The notes under the pieces were generated by a model. It was not told where the DNA came from, made no database searches, and saw only the letters and a list, made by a program, of their open reading frames with translations. Source: Ardenticatenaceae bacterium (lineage in GTDB: Bacteria > Chloroflexota > Anaerolineae > Promineifilales > Promineifilaceae). Taken from it: 64,000 bases of DNA. Shown here one piece after another: positions 17,870-26,539 of the stretch (its first letter is position 1; each line of letters opens with the position of its first letter). The translations under genes were made by a program, and so were the position numbers. The stretch spans positions 1 to 64,000 of the forward strand of contig JACKBX010000005.1 of the NCBI GenBank assembly GCA_020634375.1. The letters are read 5' to 3'.

Positions 17870-17950
17870 AGAAGTGTGCAAGTAACAAGTCAGCAAATAT
17901 GCAGATGAAACATGCACTGGCAACTTGCCCGCTTGCAAACTTGTATACCT
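17870..17950. repeat. Degenerate repeat with GCAAGT/ACTTGC inverted segments
   Basis: Recurrent GTGCAAG/TAACAAG-like segments followed by complementary CTTGC/ACTTG segments between two convergent genes. Period-7 phasing is partial, so assignment to the heptamer class is less certain. Confidence 0.5.
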
Positions 17951-17954
17951 CTTC

Positions 17955-19970
17955 CTATTTTACAATTGGCAATAATACGTGAAAAGTTGTCCCTTCCCCC
18001 AACGCACTTTCTACCCAAACGCGACCGCCCATACCCTCTACATAATCCTTCAACCAAAATAGCCCAAACCCCATTCCGGCCGCCTTCGTTGAATAACGCA
18101 AATCAAAAATATCAGAAGTTTTCCCCGCGGGAATTCCCGCTCCATTATCTTGCACAATAATTTCCAGTGTCTCAACATCTAGCCGCTGGCTCTCTACCCG
18201 CAGTACACCTAAAATCATGTCGGGAATGTGGCTATATGAACCATCACCGCCTATTTGATTCTTCTCTAAAATTGCTTCCATGCCATTTTTAATGAGAATC
18301 TTAAAGGCTTCCACAAACATCTCATAGGCTGTAAAGACAGGGGCTAATCCTTCTGCCAGTGCCAATTCTACATAAATCTTTTCCCCAATATTCAGGCGTT
18401 CAACGACCTTCTGTACAGACTCACGCAGCGCCTCATTCACATCTACTGCTTCATCAGCCTGATCGTGCCAGGGTTCATGCAGGTTATCCAAAATTGCGGA
18501 CGCATCTTGCAAACGCTTCACATAGCGTGGCCCAGATTCTAATAAAGACCCCAAGCGCTCTTTATCATTTTTGTACATCAGCATCAGTTGCAAATGGGTG
18601 CTGAATGCACCAATGTGGTTGCGCAATGTGTGGACGTTTGCGGCTGCATTAAATGCCATTTTGCCGAATAGTTCGGCAACTTGCCTGCGCTCGTCAGCTT
18701 TGCGGTAGAGGTCTTCGATTTCACGGCGCTGCTGCTCAGATTTGACCAGCAGTTGCTCCACTTCGCGGTAGAGACGCGCATTGCGAATGCCCGCTGCGGC
18801 TTGCTGCCCAAAGGCTCGCAATAACTCAATCTCTTCAGTCTGAAAGCCATCTTCCCGTGTGGTGGCGGCAAAGAGGTTGCCAACGATTTCGGGTTCGCCG
18901 TCAACGGCCGTTTCCAAGAAAAACGGCACAGCAATCACCTGCTTAATCCCCACCGTGCGCTGCAACAACTTCAAAACGCGCCTGGCCGCCGACGGCACAA
19001 ACGGCACAAACAATGAATACAAATCATCACTAACAACAGGGCCGCGTGCATTCACCGCTTTCGTACTCAGGTTTTCCTGATATGCTTCCTCATTTACATA
19101 CACGCGGGCAACATCTGGATCAGGATTCGCAATGCTAATGGGATTTCGCATCAGCTTCAAGATACGCCGTTCCCATTTCTCAATTTCCAGCGACGAATCG
19201 AAACAAACCGCCCGCAAAGGCAAGGAATTATCCGCTTTCTCGTAGGTTGCCAGCATAGCACCAATGTAACCGAGAACATTAACCACACCATTCACAATTT
19301 GGTGCAAAATTTGGTCTTCGCGGCCAATCTGCGTCTGAATCTCTGTCGTAAGCTGGCGGGCCACCTGCAACACTTGCATGCGCTGCCGCTCAATTTCAAT
19401 AGCCGCCGCTGCCTGCCGCCCAAAGGCCGTTAAGATACGCACATCCTGATCTGTAATCTTACTGCTCTTTGCCGCAAAGAGTGTCCCTAAAATATCCGCA
19501 TCTGCGCCATCTGCTGACTTCAGGAAAAAGGGCACAGCCACAACCTGCTGAACATCTAATGTCGATTGAATCACCGAATCAAATAACGGTTTTCCCTCCT
19601 TGGGGATAATTGGCACAAACAAGTCAAAAATGTGGTTGCTGATGACAGGTTTGTGCTTACGTATGGCTTGGACGCTTAAATTTGTTTGGTCTTCTTTGCG
19701 ATCGAGATACACACGTGCGTAAGTCGGATTCAACAAACTAACCGGTTGATCCGTTAGTTGGGTTAACTGTTCTTCCCATTGATGAAGTCGGTTTTCGGTA
19801 ACTATGTTGGGGTCTACAAAAAAGGCACGAACTGGTATTGCCCCATCTCGCTCGTAAGTGGAAACCATTGCACCCACATAGCCAAGTGCAGTCACCACGT
19901 CATGCGCGATTTGTTGCAAGGTGATGCCCAGTCTTGTTTCACTAAACTTCGGTGATGGTAGTTTGATCAT
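17955..19970 (-). CDS. Sensor histidine kinase with two GAF domains
   Basis: 671 residues. Two tandem, mutually similar GAF domains (~15-190 and ~205-400) share phrases such as A-R-V-Y and V-I-A-V-P-F-F-L. A coiled coil follows (~405-440), then a dimerisation helix region with N-V-H-T-L-R-N-H-I-G (~445) and a HATPase_c domain. The N box is K-N-G-M-E-A-I-L, G1 D-N-G-A-G-I-P, G2 M-G-F-G-L-F-W. No membrane segments, so it is cytosolic. No response regulator is next to it. It likely senses a small ligand through GAF; the phosphorylated His is uncertain. Confidence 0.85.
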   Translation of the reverse strand: MIKLPSPKFSETRLGITLQQIAHDVVTALGYVGAMVSTYERDGAIPVRAFFVDPNIVTENRLHQWEEQLTQLTDQPVSLLNPTYARVYLDRKEDQTNLSVQAIRKHKPVISNHIFDLFVPIIPKEGKPLFDSVIQSTLDVQQVVAVPFFLKSADGADADILGTLFAAKSSKITDQDVRILTAFGRQAAAAIEIERQRMQVLQVARQLTTEIQTQIGREDQILHQIVNGVVNVLGYIGAMLATYEKADNSLPLRAVCFDSSLEIEKWERRILKLMRNPISIANPDPDVARVYVNEEAYQENLSTKAVNARGPVVSDDLYSLFVPFVPSAARRVLKLLQRTVGIKQVIAVPFFLETAVDGEPEIVGNLFAATTREDGFQTEEIELLRAFGQQAAAGIRNARLYREVEQLLVKSEQQRREIEDLYRKADERRQVAELFGKMAFNAAANVHTLRNHIGAFSTHLQLMLMYKNDKERLGSLLESGPRYVKRLQDASAILDNLHEPWHDQADEAVDVNEALRESVQKVVERLNIGEKIYVELALAEGLAPVFTAYEMFVEAFKILIKNGMEAILEKNQIGGDGSYSHIPDMILGVLRVESQRLDVETLEIIVQDNGAGIPAGKTSDIFDLRYSTKAAGMGFGLFWLKDYVEGMGGRVWVESALGEGTTFHVLLPIVK

Positions 19971-20118
19971 TGTGCTTTAATCAATTGCCTTCCGCTACAC
20001 TGAAGACATGGGCATTATATCACAGGGGTATGGGTATCTATTGGGTGCATATTTCATAATTCACAACCATTTCACTGGAGAAACGGCCGTTACCATGTTT
20101 AGGCTAAACAATCTAGCA

Positions 20119-21387
20119 CTAGAAAAGGCGAACTTCCACCCATTCGCCAGCCAACAAGCCCCCTTTGTTCAACGGCACTTTAATAAGGCCGTCAGCATTA
20201 ACAAGCGTATAAATCAAATTACTTTTGCCGAAAACGGGCGTTGCCAACATTCCCACTTCCCCATCAGTCAAACGGGCTGGAATATAATCTTCCCGGCCAC
20301 TTTCGCTGGCGATATTTTGCGTTAACTGTGCCCACACCAGACCGCGCCGGGGGGCCATCTGTATCCCTTGCAAACGATAAATAGCTGGTGTGCCAAACAT
20401 ATCAAACTGAATCATAGCCGAGACTGGATTGCCCGGCAGTCCAATAACCGGCTTGCCATCCACAACACCAACAATGGTGGGCTTACCGGGTCGGGTGGCA
20501 ACGCCGTGCAGCAATACGCCAGGTTGGCCCAGGCCATTCATCACCTCCACTGTCATATCACGCACGCTGACAGAGGAACCGGCGGACATCACAAGCATAT
20601 CTGCGGCAGCAAGCATATGCTCTGCGGCAGCAAGCAATGCGGCAAAGTTGTCGGGGATGATACCGCCGTAAATGGGAATGCCACCGGCTTGCTGCACCTG
20701 TCCACCAACGGTGTAACTGTTAATGTCACGAATTTGTCCGGGGCCAGCAGATTGTTGAGGAGGCACAACTTCATCACCGGTAGCTAAAATGCCTACACGC
20801 GGCCGGCGGGTAACGGCAATCTCAGTAATGCCGAGGGCAAGCAATCCACCGAGGTCTTGCGGGCGCAGCCAATGTCCGGCTGGCAGAATTTCTGATCCCT
20901 GATGGACATCTTCTCCAATTTGCAAGACGTTTTGACCTATGGCAACGGCGCGAAAGACTTCAATTTCATAGGGGAATAGTTGTGAATTGTGAATGATTAA
21001 TTGCGATTGGCTAATGGTCTGAGTGTGTTCAATCTGTACGACGGCATCGGCCGTTTCGGGAATCATGCCGCCAGTGTGGACAAGTGCTGCCTGACCAATG
21101 CCAAGGGTGATGCTAGCAGGCTTGCCCATTGGCACTTCGCCAATGACTTGCAAAAATGCGGGCAGGCTTTCGGATGCGCCGTAGGTATCGGCGGCGCGGA
21201 CGGCATAACCATCCATGGTGCTGCGACGAAAAGTTGGTAGGTTATGAGGGGCAGGAGTGGGTACGGCCGTTACCCGCCCCACAGCATCTTGTACGGGGAT
21301 GACCTCCGCAGGCATAACTCGTGTTAAATGATGGAACATCAATGCACGAGCCTCATCAGGGGGAAGAACGTTGAAAAATTCAGACAT
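20119..21387 (-). CDS. moeA: Molybdopterin molybdenumtransferase MoeA
   Basis: 422 residues. It carries P-T-F-R-R-S-T-M-D-G-Y-A-V at ~50-62 (family signature), G-I-L-A-T-G-D-E-V at ~200 and G-L-P-G-N-P-V-S at ~320. MoeA inserts molybdate into adenylylated molybdopterin in cofactor synthesis. Domain order (I-II, III MoCF-binding, IV) and length fit the family. A 35-bp heptamer repeat (20980-21014) is translated in frame as S-Q-S-Q-L-I-I-H-N-S-Q-L, lengthening a loop at about residue 125-138. No other molybdenum-cofactor gene lies in the window. Confidence 0.93.
   Translation of the reverse strand: MSEFFNVLPPDEARALMFHHLTRVMPAEVIPVQDAVGRVTAVPTPAPHNLPTFRRSTMDGYAVRAADTYGASESLPAFLQVIGEVPMGKPASITLGIGQAALVHTGGMIPETADAVVQIEHTQTISQSQLIIHNSQLFPYEIEVFRAVAIGQNVLQIGEDVHQGSEILPAGHWLRPQDLGGLLALGITEIAVTRRPRVGILATGDEVVPPQQSAGPGQIRDINSYTVGGQVQQAGGIPIYGGIIPDNFAALLAAAEHMLAAADMLVMSAGSSVSVRDMTVEVMNGLGQPGVLLHGVATRPGKPTIVGVVDGKPVIGLPGNPVSAMIQFDMFGTPAIYRLQGIQMAPRRGLVWAQLTQNIASESGREDYIPARLTDGEVGMLATPVFGKSNLIYTLVNADGLIKVPLNKGGLLAGEWVEVRLF
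20980..21014 (-). repeat. Heptamer repeat inside moeA
   Basis: Five in-phase 7-mers (types TTGTGAA, TGATTAA on the + strand). They encode a non-family insertion of about 12 residues. Confidence 0.7.
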
Positions 21388-21461
21388 GGCGCAATTTTAA
21401 CGAATCTACCCACGCTTCGCTAACTTATTTTGGAGGAGTCATCTCACACGCAAACCTGCTT

Positions 21462-21490
21462 TTGAAAGAAACGGCCGTTTGGCGTAGAAT
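21462..21490 (+). promoter_or_regulatory. Sigma70-like promoter with ACGGCCGT in its spacer
   Basis: TTGAAA (21462-21467) and TAGAAT (21485-21490) are 17 bp apart, 37 bp upstream of the next ATG. The palindrome ACGGCCGT lies at 21471-21478, between the two boxes. Confidence 0.6.
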
Positions 21491-21526
21491 GACAGTAGCT
21501 TTAACAAAGAAGAGGAAGCGATCATA

Positions 21527-22060
21527 ATGCCCAAATGGTGGCCGTTCAAAAGTAAGGAAGCAGCACAACAAGAAAACACATACCAGGCAGAACAAGATGC
21601 TTTCCACAGCCACGAAGCAACCCTGCAACAGGAATTGGCAACACAAATCGCTGAAGGTATATCGCGGCAAGCCATCATGAAAACATGGCAAGCACAAATG
21701 GACGCGCTGGAACAAGCAGAGCCAACACCGCAGGTGAAAGGGCAGCTTCGGGCTTATGACTTACTATATGGTGATTTGCGCACAGAGTTGGGTCGCAACC
21801 TAAACACAGGGCGGGCATTGGAAATGGCAGGCCGTGTGGATGAGGCAATAGGGTATTATGAAACGGCCGTTTTCGACCAAATGTCCACCCGCTTCCCCTA
21901 CGAACACTTGCGCATCATCTACCGTCGCCGCGAACAAATCAATGACGCCCTCCGCATATGCCAGGCTGCTCTACAAAACCCATTTCTCAATAAAAATGAC
22001 CACGCCCACTTCCAATCCTGGGCCGACAAGCTGGCCTATCAACTCCGGGGAAGCCAGTAA
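21527..22060 (+). CDS. Small TPR-like helical protein
   Basis: 177 residues, no signal peptide. The N-terminus is basic and Gln-rich (M-P-K-W-W-P-F-K-S-K). From ~85 there are TPR-like helix pairs (A-L-E-M-A-G-R-V-D-E-A-I-G-Y-Y-E-T-A-V, then L-R-I-I-Y-R-R-R-E-Q-I-N-D-A-L-R-I-C). Probably a protein-interaction module. First gene of an operon with the nuclease-like and hpt genes (18 bp, then a short overlap). Confidence 0.7.
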   Translation: MPKWWPFKSKEAAQQENTYQAEQDAFHSHEATLQQELATQIAEGISRQAIMKTWQAQMDALEQAEPTPQVKGQLRAYDLLYGDLRTELGRNLNTGRALEMAGRVDEAIGYYETAVFDQMSTRFPYEHLRIIYRRREQINDALRICQAALQNPFLNKNDHAHFQSWADKLAYQLRGSQ

Positions 22061-22078
22061 CCAACCAGGAGGCGCTCA

Positions 22079-22465
22079 GTGACGACAACTGAATCTAATC
22101 AGCAAACCCCACCTGTATTCGTTCACCCCATTGAAGCCGAATTTGCCCGAATTCTTGATTACTACCACATCCCTTGGGAATATGAACCACGTACATTCGC
22201 CTTGCACTGGGATGACGAAGGCAATATCACTGAAGCATTCTCCCCCGACTTCTATCTGCCTGATTCAGACCTTTACGTTGAGCTGACCACCTTACGCCCC
22301 AAGCTCATCACCAAAAAAAACCGCAAACTACGCCGTCTACGTGAACTTTATCCAGACATCAATATCCAATTGTGGAAGCGTCAAGATTTGCGCGATTTGA
22401 TGATCAAATTCGGCATAGATGAACACGCCGCCAAACTGCTCGGTACAGATTCTCAAGAAAAGTGA
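22079..22465 (+). CDS. PD-(D/E)XK nuclease-fold protein
   Basis: 128 residues from GTG at 22079 with AGGAGG upstream. The arrangement E-A-E-F-A-R-I-L-D-Y-Y-x-I-P-W-E-Y-E-P (~20-38), F-S-P-D-F-Y-L-P-D (~58-66), Y-V-E-L-T-T (~70-75), then K-K-N-R-K-L-R-R-L-R-E-L-Y-P matches the PD-(D/E)XK nuclease core. There is an Asp after the Pro, a Glu in E-L-T and a downstream Lys/Arg helix. The usual E-x-K is E-L-T, so the lysine may be shifted or catalysis lost. It lies between the TPR and hpt genes; role unknown. Confidence 0.65.
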   Translation: MTTTESNQQTPPVFVHPIEAEFARILDYYHIPWEYEPRTFALHWDDEGNITEAFSPDFYLPDSDLYVELTTLRPKLITKKNRKLRRLRELYPDINIQLWKRQDLRDLMIKFGIDEHAAKLLGTDSQEK

Positions 22466-22470
22466 CCACA

Positions 22471-23046
22471 ATGAGTAGATACTTTCCCCCAGAAGCCTAC
22501 GGTGAATTAGCCGACGGCATTCGTGAAGTGCTTTTTACAGAAGAAGAAATTGAAGAGCGCGTCCGCGAAATCGGACAAGCCATCTCCCATGACTATAACG
22601 GCCGTAACCCCCTGCTCATTGGCGTCCTCAAAGGCGTCATGCCCTTTATGGCCGACCTCCTGCGCATGATCACCATCCCAATGGAAGTGGATTTCATGGC
22701 CGTTTCCAGTTATACGGTCGAATCCCGCGAACAAGGGATGGTACGGCTAGAAAAAGATGTCGAAATCCCCATTGAAGAGCGGCATATCCTCTTTGTAGAA
22801 GATGTTATAGATACCGGCCTGACTTTGAACTACCTTCTGCGAAATTTACGCGCTCATGAACCAGCAAGCCTGGAAGTATGTACCCTATTCAACAAACCAC
22901 GTCGCCGCCTCATCCCCATTTCTCTCAAATATAAAGGGTTTGACCTGCCAGATCGTTTTGTGGTGGGCTACGGCCTCGACTACCGTGAAAAGTATCGCAA
23001 TTTACCGTTTGTAGGGCTGTTAAAACCGGAAATTTTTCAGCCATAA
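22471..23046 (+). CDS. hpt: Hypoxanthine phosphoribosyltransferase
   Basis: 191 residues from the ATG at 22471; a GTG at 22462 overlapping the previous stop would add three residues. Landmarks: L-K-G-V-M-P-F at ~50, S-S-Y at ~77, and the PRPP-binding loop V-E-D-V-I-D-T-G-L-T at ~107-116 with the two acidic residues before the loop. The end (F-V-V-G-Y-G-L-D-Y-x-E-x-Y-R-N-L-P) is diagnostic. It salvages hypoxanthine and guanine with PRPP in the cytosol. Confidence 0.93.
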   Translation: MSRYFPPEAYGELADGIREVLFTEEEIEERVREIGQAISHDYNGRNPLLIGVLKGVMPFMADLLRMITIPMEVDFMAVSSYTVESREQGMVRLEKDVEIPIEERHILFVEDVIDTGLTLNYLLRNLRAHEPASLEVCTLFNKPRRRLIPISLKYKGFDLPDRFVVGYGLDYREKYRNLPFVGLLKPEIFQP

Positions 23047-23053
23047 ACAAACA

Positions 23054-23078
23054 TGGCCCAACCCACTGGGTTGAGCCA
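23054..23078 (+). terminator. Hairpin after hpt
   Basis: Arms 23054-23064 and 23068-23078 pair over 11 positions with one mismatch and a 3-nt loop. No T-tract, so termination is uncertain. Confidence 0.4.
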
Positions 23079-23325
23079 ATCTACGGCATGAAAACAAAAA
23101 AAAGAGGAGCCCCTAGTAACCTTCTGTCCCTTTTCTACCACGGCCGTTGTTGTTTGTGACTCATTGCCTTTGGCAAATCCGAGTTCTCAAACCAACCTCG
23201 GCACCCCTTTGCTACATACTCCTCTGACTCCCCAACACCCATAAATAATAATGAATGGATATTGGTTCTACGTCTCAAGTTTCTGTTGCAAAAGTGCATC
23301 TACAATTCTTGCTGCTAACCTCTTG

Positions 23326-23341
23326 TGGTAAAGGTTTACCA
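23326..23341. promoter_or_regulatory. Perfect dyad TGGTAAA-GG-TTTACCA
   Basis: 7-bp arms with a 2-bp centre, in the long intergenic region upstream of the first PAS-SARP gene. Operator-like; the binding protein is unknown. Confidence 0.4.
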
Positions 23342-23504
23342 TGATCAAGAATGTTAACAATTCAAGTCCTGCTTCTGCTTGGTAAAAAAGCCTTCCAATT
23401 CCTGGGGGCTTCCTCAGCACCTTTGGGAATCCATTTCCTACAAAACTTTTTCCTCAAAGATAGACTATATCTTACAATACTGATAGTACGCAGGTCATGT
23501 GAAA

Positions 23505-23541
23505 TATGTCATGAAAAATAGATGACAAAACACATGACATA
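23505..23541. promoter_or_regulatory. Inverted repeat TATGTCATG ... CATGACATA
   Basis: Perfect 9-bp arms at 23505-23513 and 23533-23541, with a further GTCATGT at about 23494. It lies about 165 bp upstream of the PAS-SARP start. Possible operator. Confidence 0.45.
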
Positions 23542-23706
23542 CCTTTCTTGATTTATTAAATTTCAACCGTAAAGTCATCGTAAGATTATCCGTAAGTCTT
23601 GTTTTGTAATGTGTCATTGGACTGGATAGGGTAAAGGGTTATTCAATCCTTGTACACTATGGGGGTGTAGCCTGTGCCAGTCAACTAATTTAATCAAACT
23701 GATAAC

Positions 23707-24858
23707 ATGGATGCAATAGCCAGTCTATTTACTCATACAGGTGATGGAGCCTGTACGCTGGACGAACACCAGCAAATTACTTCGTGGAATGTAGCGGCCA
23801 CAAAGCTGCTCGGATACGAACAAAGCGAAGCCTTGGGGCAAAAGTGCTGGGAGTTACTTATGGGACGAACTCCTCAAGGACAATCGTTTTGTAAACCTGA
23901 TTGTGCTGTGCGTTCAAGGTTGAATGATAACAAATCCATCGCCAGTTTTGATATGCTTGTACGCCACCGTTCGGGCAAACGCGTTCTGATCAATGTCAGT
24001 ACAATCCCAATTCCCCATGAAACCAATAACGGCAAAAGCAAATTGCTAGTTCACTTGTGGCGCTTACGTAACAAACCAGCCGTTGCCAAACATCGCTTGC
24101 GCATTTATTTGTTGGGGGTAACAACTGTTACCTTAGGAAATGGCACGGTGATAAATGGGGCTTTATGGAATCGAGTCAAAGTGCGAGCGTTGTTGGCTCA
24201 CCTGGCTATTCAAGAAGGGCAGCCTGTTTCTCGTGAACGCTTGATTGAAACTCTGTGGCCTGATTTGCCTTACCAGGCTGCACTGCATAACTTAAATACA
24301 ACGGTTTACAATCTGCGACGCAGTTTAGAACCTGAATTGAAAAAAACAAGTGAATCTCGTTATATTCTGTACCAAAATGGACATTATTATCTAGCCGATG
24401 CAGAAGCACACTGGGTGGATGTTCGAGCTTTTGAAGAGGGTATCCGTCAGGCACGCACTCTAACCCGTCACATTGAAAAAATCGATGCGTATAAAACAAC
24501 CCTGGCTCTTTATCGTGGTGATTATTTAATGGATCTAGATGCTACAGGTGTGTGGTCTAGCGGTGAGCAGGTACGCTACCGGCTACTCTATTTGGCAGCA
24601 ATGGAAGAATTGGGCGCATCTTTTGAAGAAGCTGGACTAGATGACGAAGCGCGTGAATGGTACGGACGTATATTGGCTCTGGACGCCTGTCGTGAAAATA
24701 CTGCGCAACGTCTCATTCATTTGCTTATGCGCCAGGGAAGACGAACGGAGGCGCTGGCGCAGTGTCACAAACTAGCTACAGCTTTGGAAGAAGAGCTAAA
24801 TGTCATGTTGAGTGAAGAAACCAATCAATTAATGGCACGTATTCGTCAAACGACGTAG
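23707..24858 (+). CDS. PAS-SARP (BTAD) transcriptional regulator 1
   Basis: 383 residues. An N-terminal PAS domain (~1-120) has W-N-V-A-A-T-K-L-L-G-Y and cysteines 47, 62 and 66 in a C-x14-C-x3-C pattern. An OmpR-type winged helix follows (~130-225; V-R-A-L-L-A-H-L-A, then L-W-P-D-L-P). A bacterial transcriptional activation domain (~235-380) of TPR-like helices is at the end. This is the SARP/AfsR layout with a sensor in front. A paralogue at 26540 has the same cysteines at the same positions. It lies ahead of secreted-protein and multiheme cytochrome genes and likely controls them. Confidence 0.85.
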   Translation: MDAIASLFTHTGDGACTLDEHQQITSWNVAATKLLGYEQSEALGQKCWELLMGRTPQGQSFCKPDCAVRSRLNDNKSIASFDMLVRHRSGKRVLINVSTIPIPHETNNGKSKLLVHLWRLRNKPAVAKHRLRIYLLGVTTVTLGNGTVINGALWNRVKVRALLAHLAIQEGQPVSRERLIETLWPDLPYQAALHNLNTTVYNLRRSLEPELKKTSESRYILYQNGHYYLADAEAHWVDVRAFEEGIRQARTLTRHIEKIDAYKTTLALYRGDYLMDLDATGVWSSGEQVRYRLLYLAAMEELGASFEEAGLDDEAREWYGRILALDACRENTAQRLIHLLMRQGRRTEALAQCHKLATALEEELNVMLSEETNQLMARIRQTT

Positions 24859-24891
24859 GGATATGGTAACAAGTTATCTGGTGTCGTTTGT

Positions 24892-24912
24892 AGGGCCACA
24901 CGGCCCTTTTTT
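24892..24912 (+). terminator. Intrinsic terminator after PAS-SARP 1
   Basis: AGGGCC (24892-24897), loop of 4, GGCCCT (24902-24907), then a run of T to 24912. Confidence 0.85.
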
Positions 24913-24926
24913 GTTGCCTGCTAATG

Positions 24927-24956
24927 GTTGAGGATTGGTTGAGGCAGGTATGGCAT
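24927..24956 (+). promoter_or_regulatory. SARP-type direct repeat and -10 box, site C
   Basis: GTTGAGG (24927-24933), 4 bp, GTTGAGG (24938-24944), 6 bp, TGGCAT (24951-24956). SARP activators are known to bind heptamer direct repeats with 11-bp period just upstream of the -10 box. Two other sites with the same spacing occur at 26447 and 27716. Confidence 0.6.
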
Positions 24957-24978
24957 GATTTTGTGTAGAGGTGCAAGT

Positions 24979-26421
24979 ATGTTGAAACGGCCGTTCCCCA
25001 CCCTCCTTCTACTTCCTCTTCTCCTCTTCCTGACTCGCGGGTTGGGCCAGGCCGACACGGCCGTTTTCACAGAGCAACAACTGCCACCTGATTGGTTCTA
25101 TGAAAGCAGCCAAAGTGCAGCAGACTTGGGGTATGCTGTGGATTCGGGTGGAGATGTCAATGGTGACGGGTACGCTGACGTGCTGGTTGGCGCAGTGAAA
25201 TACACGGTTACAACCTATAAAGGCGGGGCCGTGTTTGGATTTTTCGGTTCCCCTTCTGGGTTAGATGCGACACCCGATTGGATATTTGGCGGTGATCAAT
25301 CGGGGGCAGAATTGGGAACGGCCGTTGCCTTCGCCGGAGACGTTAACGGAGACATGATAGACGACATCATCGTTAGCGCAGCCAAATACAACCACGATCA
25401 ACCCCGCGAGGGACAAGTATATGTTTTTTACGGTTCGGTGAGCGGCCTCAGCAGCACACCCGATTGGACATTTGAAAGCGACCAGACAGATGCCTACCTG
25501 GGTGTTTCAGTAGACACCGCAGGAGATATTAATGGGGACGGTTTTGACGACGTAATTATGGGAGCCAAGTGGTATGCCAATGGGGAAAGCAATGAGGGTG
25601 CCGTCTTCCTATTTTATGGCTCTGCGTCTGGCTTAAGTGAAACACCTGACCGGATAATAGAAGGAAATCAGGTAGGGGCAAGCCTGGGAAGTGCCGTTGC
25701 GGGCGCTGGCGATGTCAATGGCGACGGCTTTGATGATGTACTGATTGGTGCGCCATTGCATGATGATTTGGGGGAAGATGAAGGCATTGTCTATCTTTAT
25801 TTAGGCTCTGGTGCAGGGTTATGTGATGCACCGATCTGGTCAGTCAAGGGCAGCCAAACAGACATGCGTATGGGCCAGGCGGTCAGTGCTGCGGGCGATG
25901 TCAATGGCGATGGGAAAGCGGATATTCTGATTGGTGCGCCGGGTTTTGACATTGACGCAAATCCTGATGTCGGGGCGGCATTTGTGTTTGCCGGAACAGC
26001 AACGGGAGCAGCAGATGAGTGGTTGTGGACGGCCGTTTCCAATCAACCCTATGCACTATTTGGCAGTGCCGTCAATTCAGCCGGAGACATTAACCAGGAT
26101 GGCTTTGCCGACATCGCAGTCGGCGCTCCGCAATATTCGCAAGACCAATCAGAAGAAGGTGTCATTTACATCTACTTGGGCGGGCCAACCGGGCTGGAAG
26201 CACGGCCTCATTGGAGGGCCGAAGGAAACAAATCCGAAACAGATTTTGGCGCTGCCATAGGGAGCGGAGGTGACGTGAACCTTGATGGTTACGACGATCT
26301 CGTCGTCGGCGCACCGGAGTTCCGCAACCAAACGGATTTGCGTGGCCGCGCTTTTCTATTTACAGGCCGCGATGCCGATGCCCTGTCTTTCTCAGTTTTT
26401 CTCCCTCTCATATACCAATAG
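24979..26421 (+). CDS. Secreted FG-GAP/integrin-like beta-propeller protein
   Basis: 480 residues. ATG at 24979 chosen: GAGGTG lies 7 bp before it, and an upstream ATG at 24955 overlaps the proposed -10 box. Signal peptide residues 1-25 (poly-Leu core, ending L-G-Q-A). Seven FG-GAP repeats follow, each with a calcium loop of the D-V-N-G-D-G-x-x-D-[VI]-x-[VI]-G-A type. The tail is S-V-F-L-P-L-I-Y-Q, the shared C-terminal motif. Such propellers bind surfaces or polymers. It sits between the two PAS-SARP regulators, behind a SARP-type site. Confidence 0.87.
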   Translation: MLKRPFPTLLLLPLLLFLTRGLGQADTAVFTEQQLPPDWFYESSQSAADLGYAVDSGGDVNGDGYADVLVGAVKYTVTTYKGGAVFGFFGSPSGLDATPDWIFGGDQSGAELGTAVAFAGDVNGDMIDDIIVSAAKYNHDQPREGQVYVFYGSVSGLSSTPDWTFESDQTDAYLGVSVDTAGDINGDGFDDVIMGAKWYANGESNEGAVFLFYGSASGLSETPDRIIEGNQVGASLGSAVAGAGDVNGDGFDDVLIGAPLHDDLGEDEGIVYLYLGSGAGLCDAPIWSVKGSQTDMRMGQAVSAAGDVNGDGKADILIGAPGFDIDANPDVGAAFVFAGTATGAADEWLWTAVSNQPYALFGSAVNSAGDINQDGFADIAVGAPQYSQDQSEEGVIYIYLGGPTGLEARPHWRAEGNKSETDFGAAIGSGGDVNLDGYDDLVVGAPEFRNQTDLRGRAFLFTGRDADALSFSVFLPLIYQ

Positions 26422-26446
26422 TATTTTCGCAAATGAGCGCCCTCTC

Positions 26447-26476
26447 GTTGAGGGTTTGTTGAGTTCTTACTGGTAC
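26447..26476 (+). promoter_or_regulatory. SARP-type direct repeat and -10 box, site A
   Basis: GTTGAGG (26447-26453), 4 bp, GTTGAGT (26458-26464), 6 bp, TGGTAC (26471-26476). It lies upstream of the second PAS-SARP gene, suggesting auto- or cross-regulation. Confidence 0.6.
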
Positions 26477-26539
26477 TCTAGTACTGGTTAATTCTGCAAA
26501 CTTGATTCTGTAAATGAACAATGACGAGGAGAGCCGCTC

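Larger units (their letters stand above)
23047..23706. other. 660-bp intergenic region with several dyad sites
   Basis: No ORF or RNA gene could be supported. It holds a hairpin at 23054-23078 (11 bp, one mismatch, no T-run) after hpt, one ACGGCCGT at about 23141, a perfect palindrome at 23326-23341 and an operator-like inverted repeat at 23505-23541. The region is AT-rich and probably carries the promoter of the first PAS-SARP gene. Confidence 0.6.

Noticed and set aside
1240..26421. Sortase LPxTG-type sorting signals
   Set aside because: The shared tail is LPLV/LPMV, not LPxTG; it is followed by only a few residues, with no membrane helix or basic tail, and no sortase gene is present.
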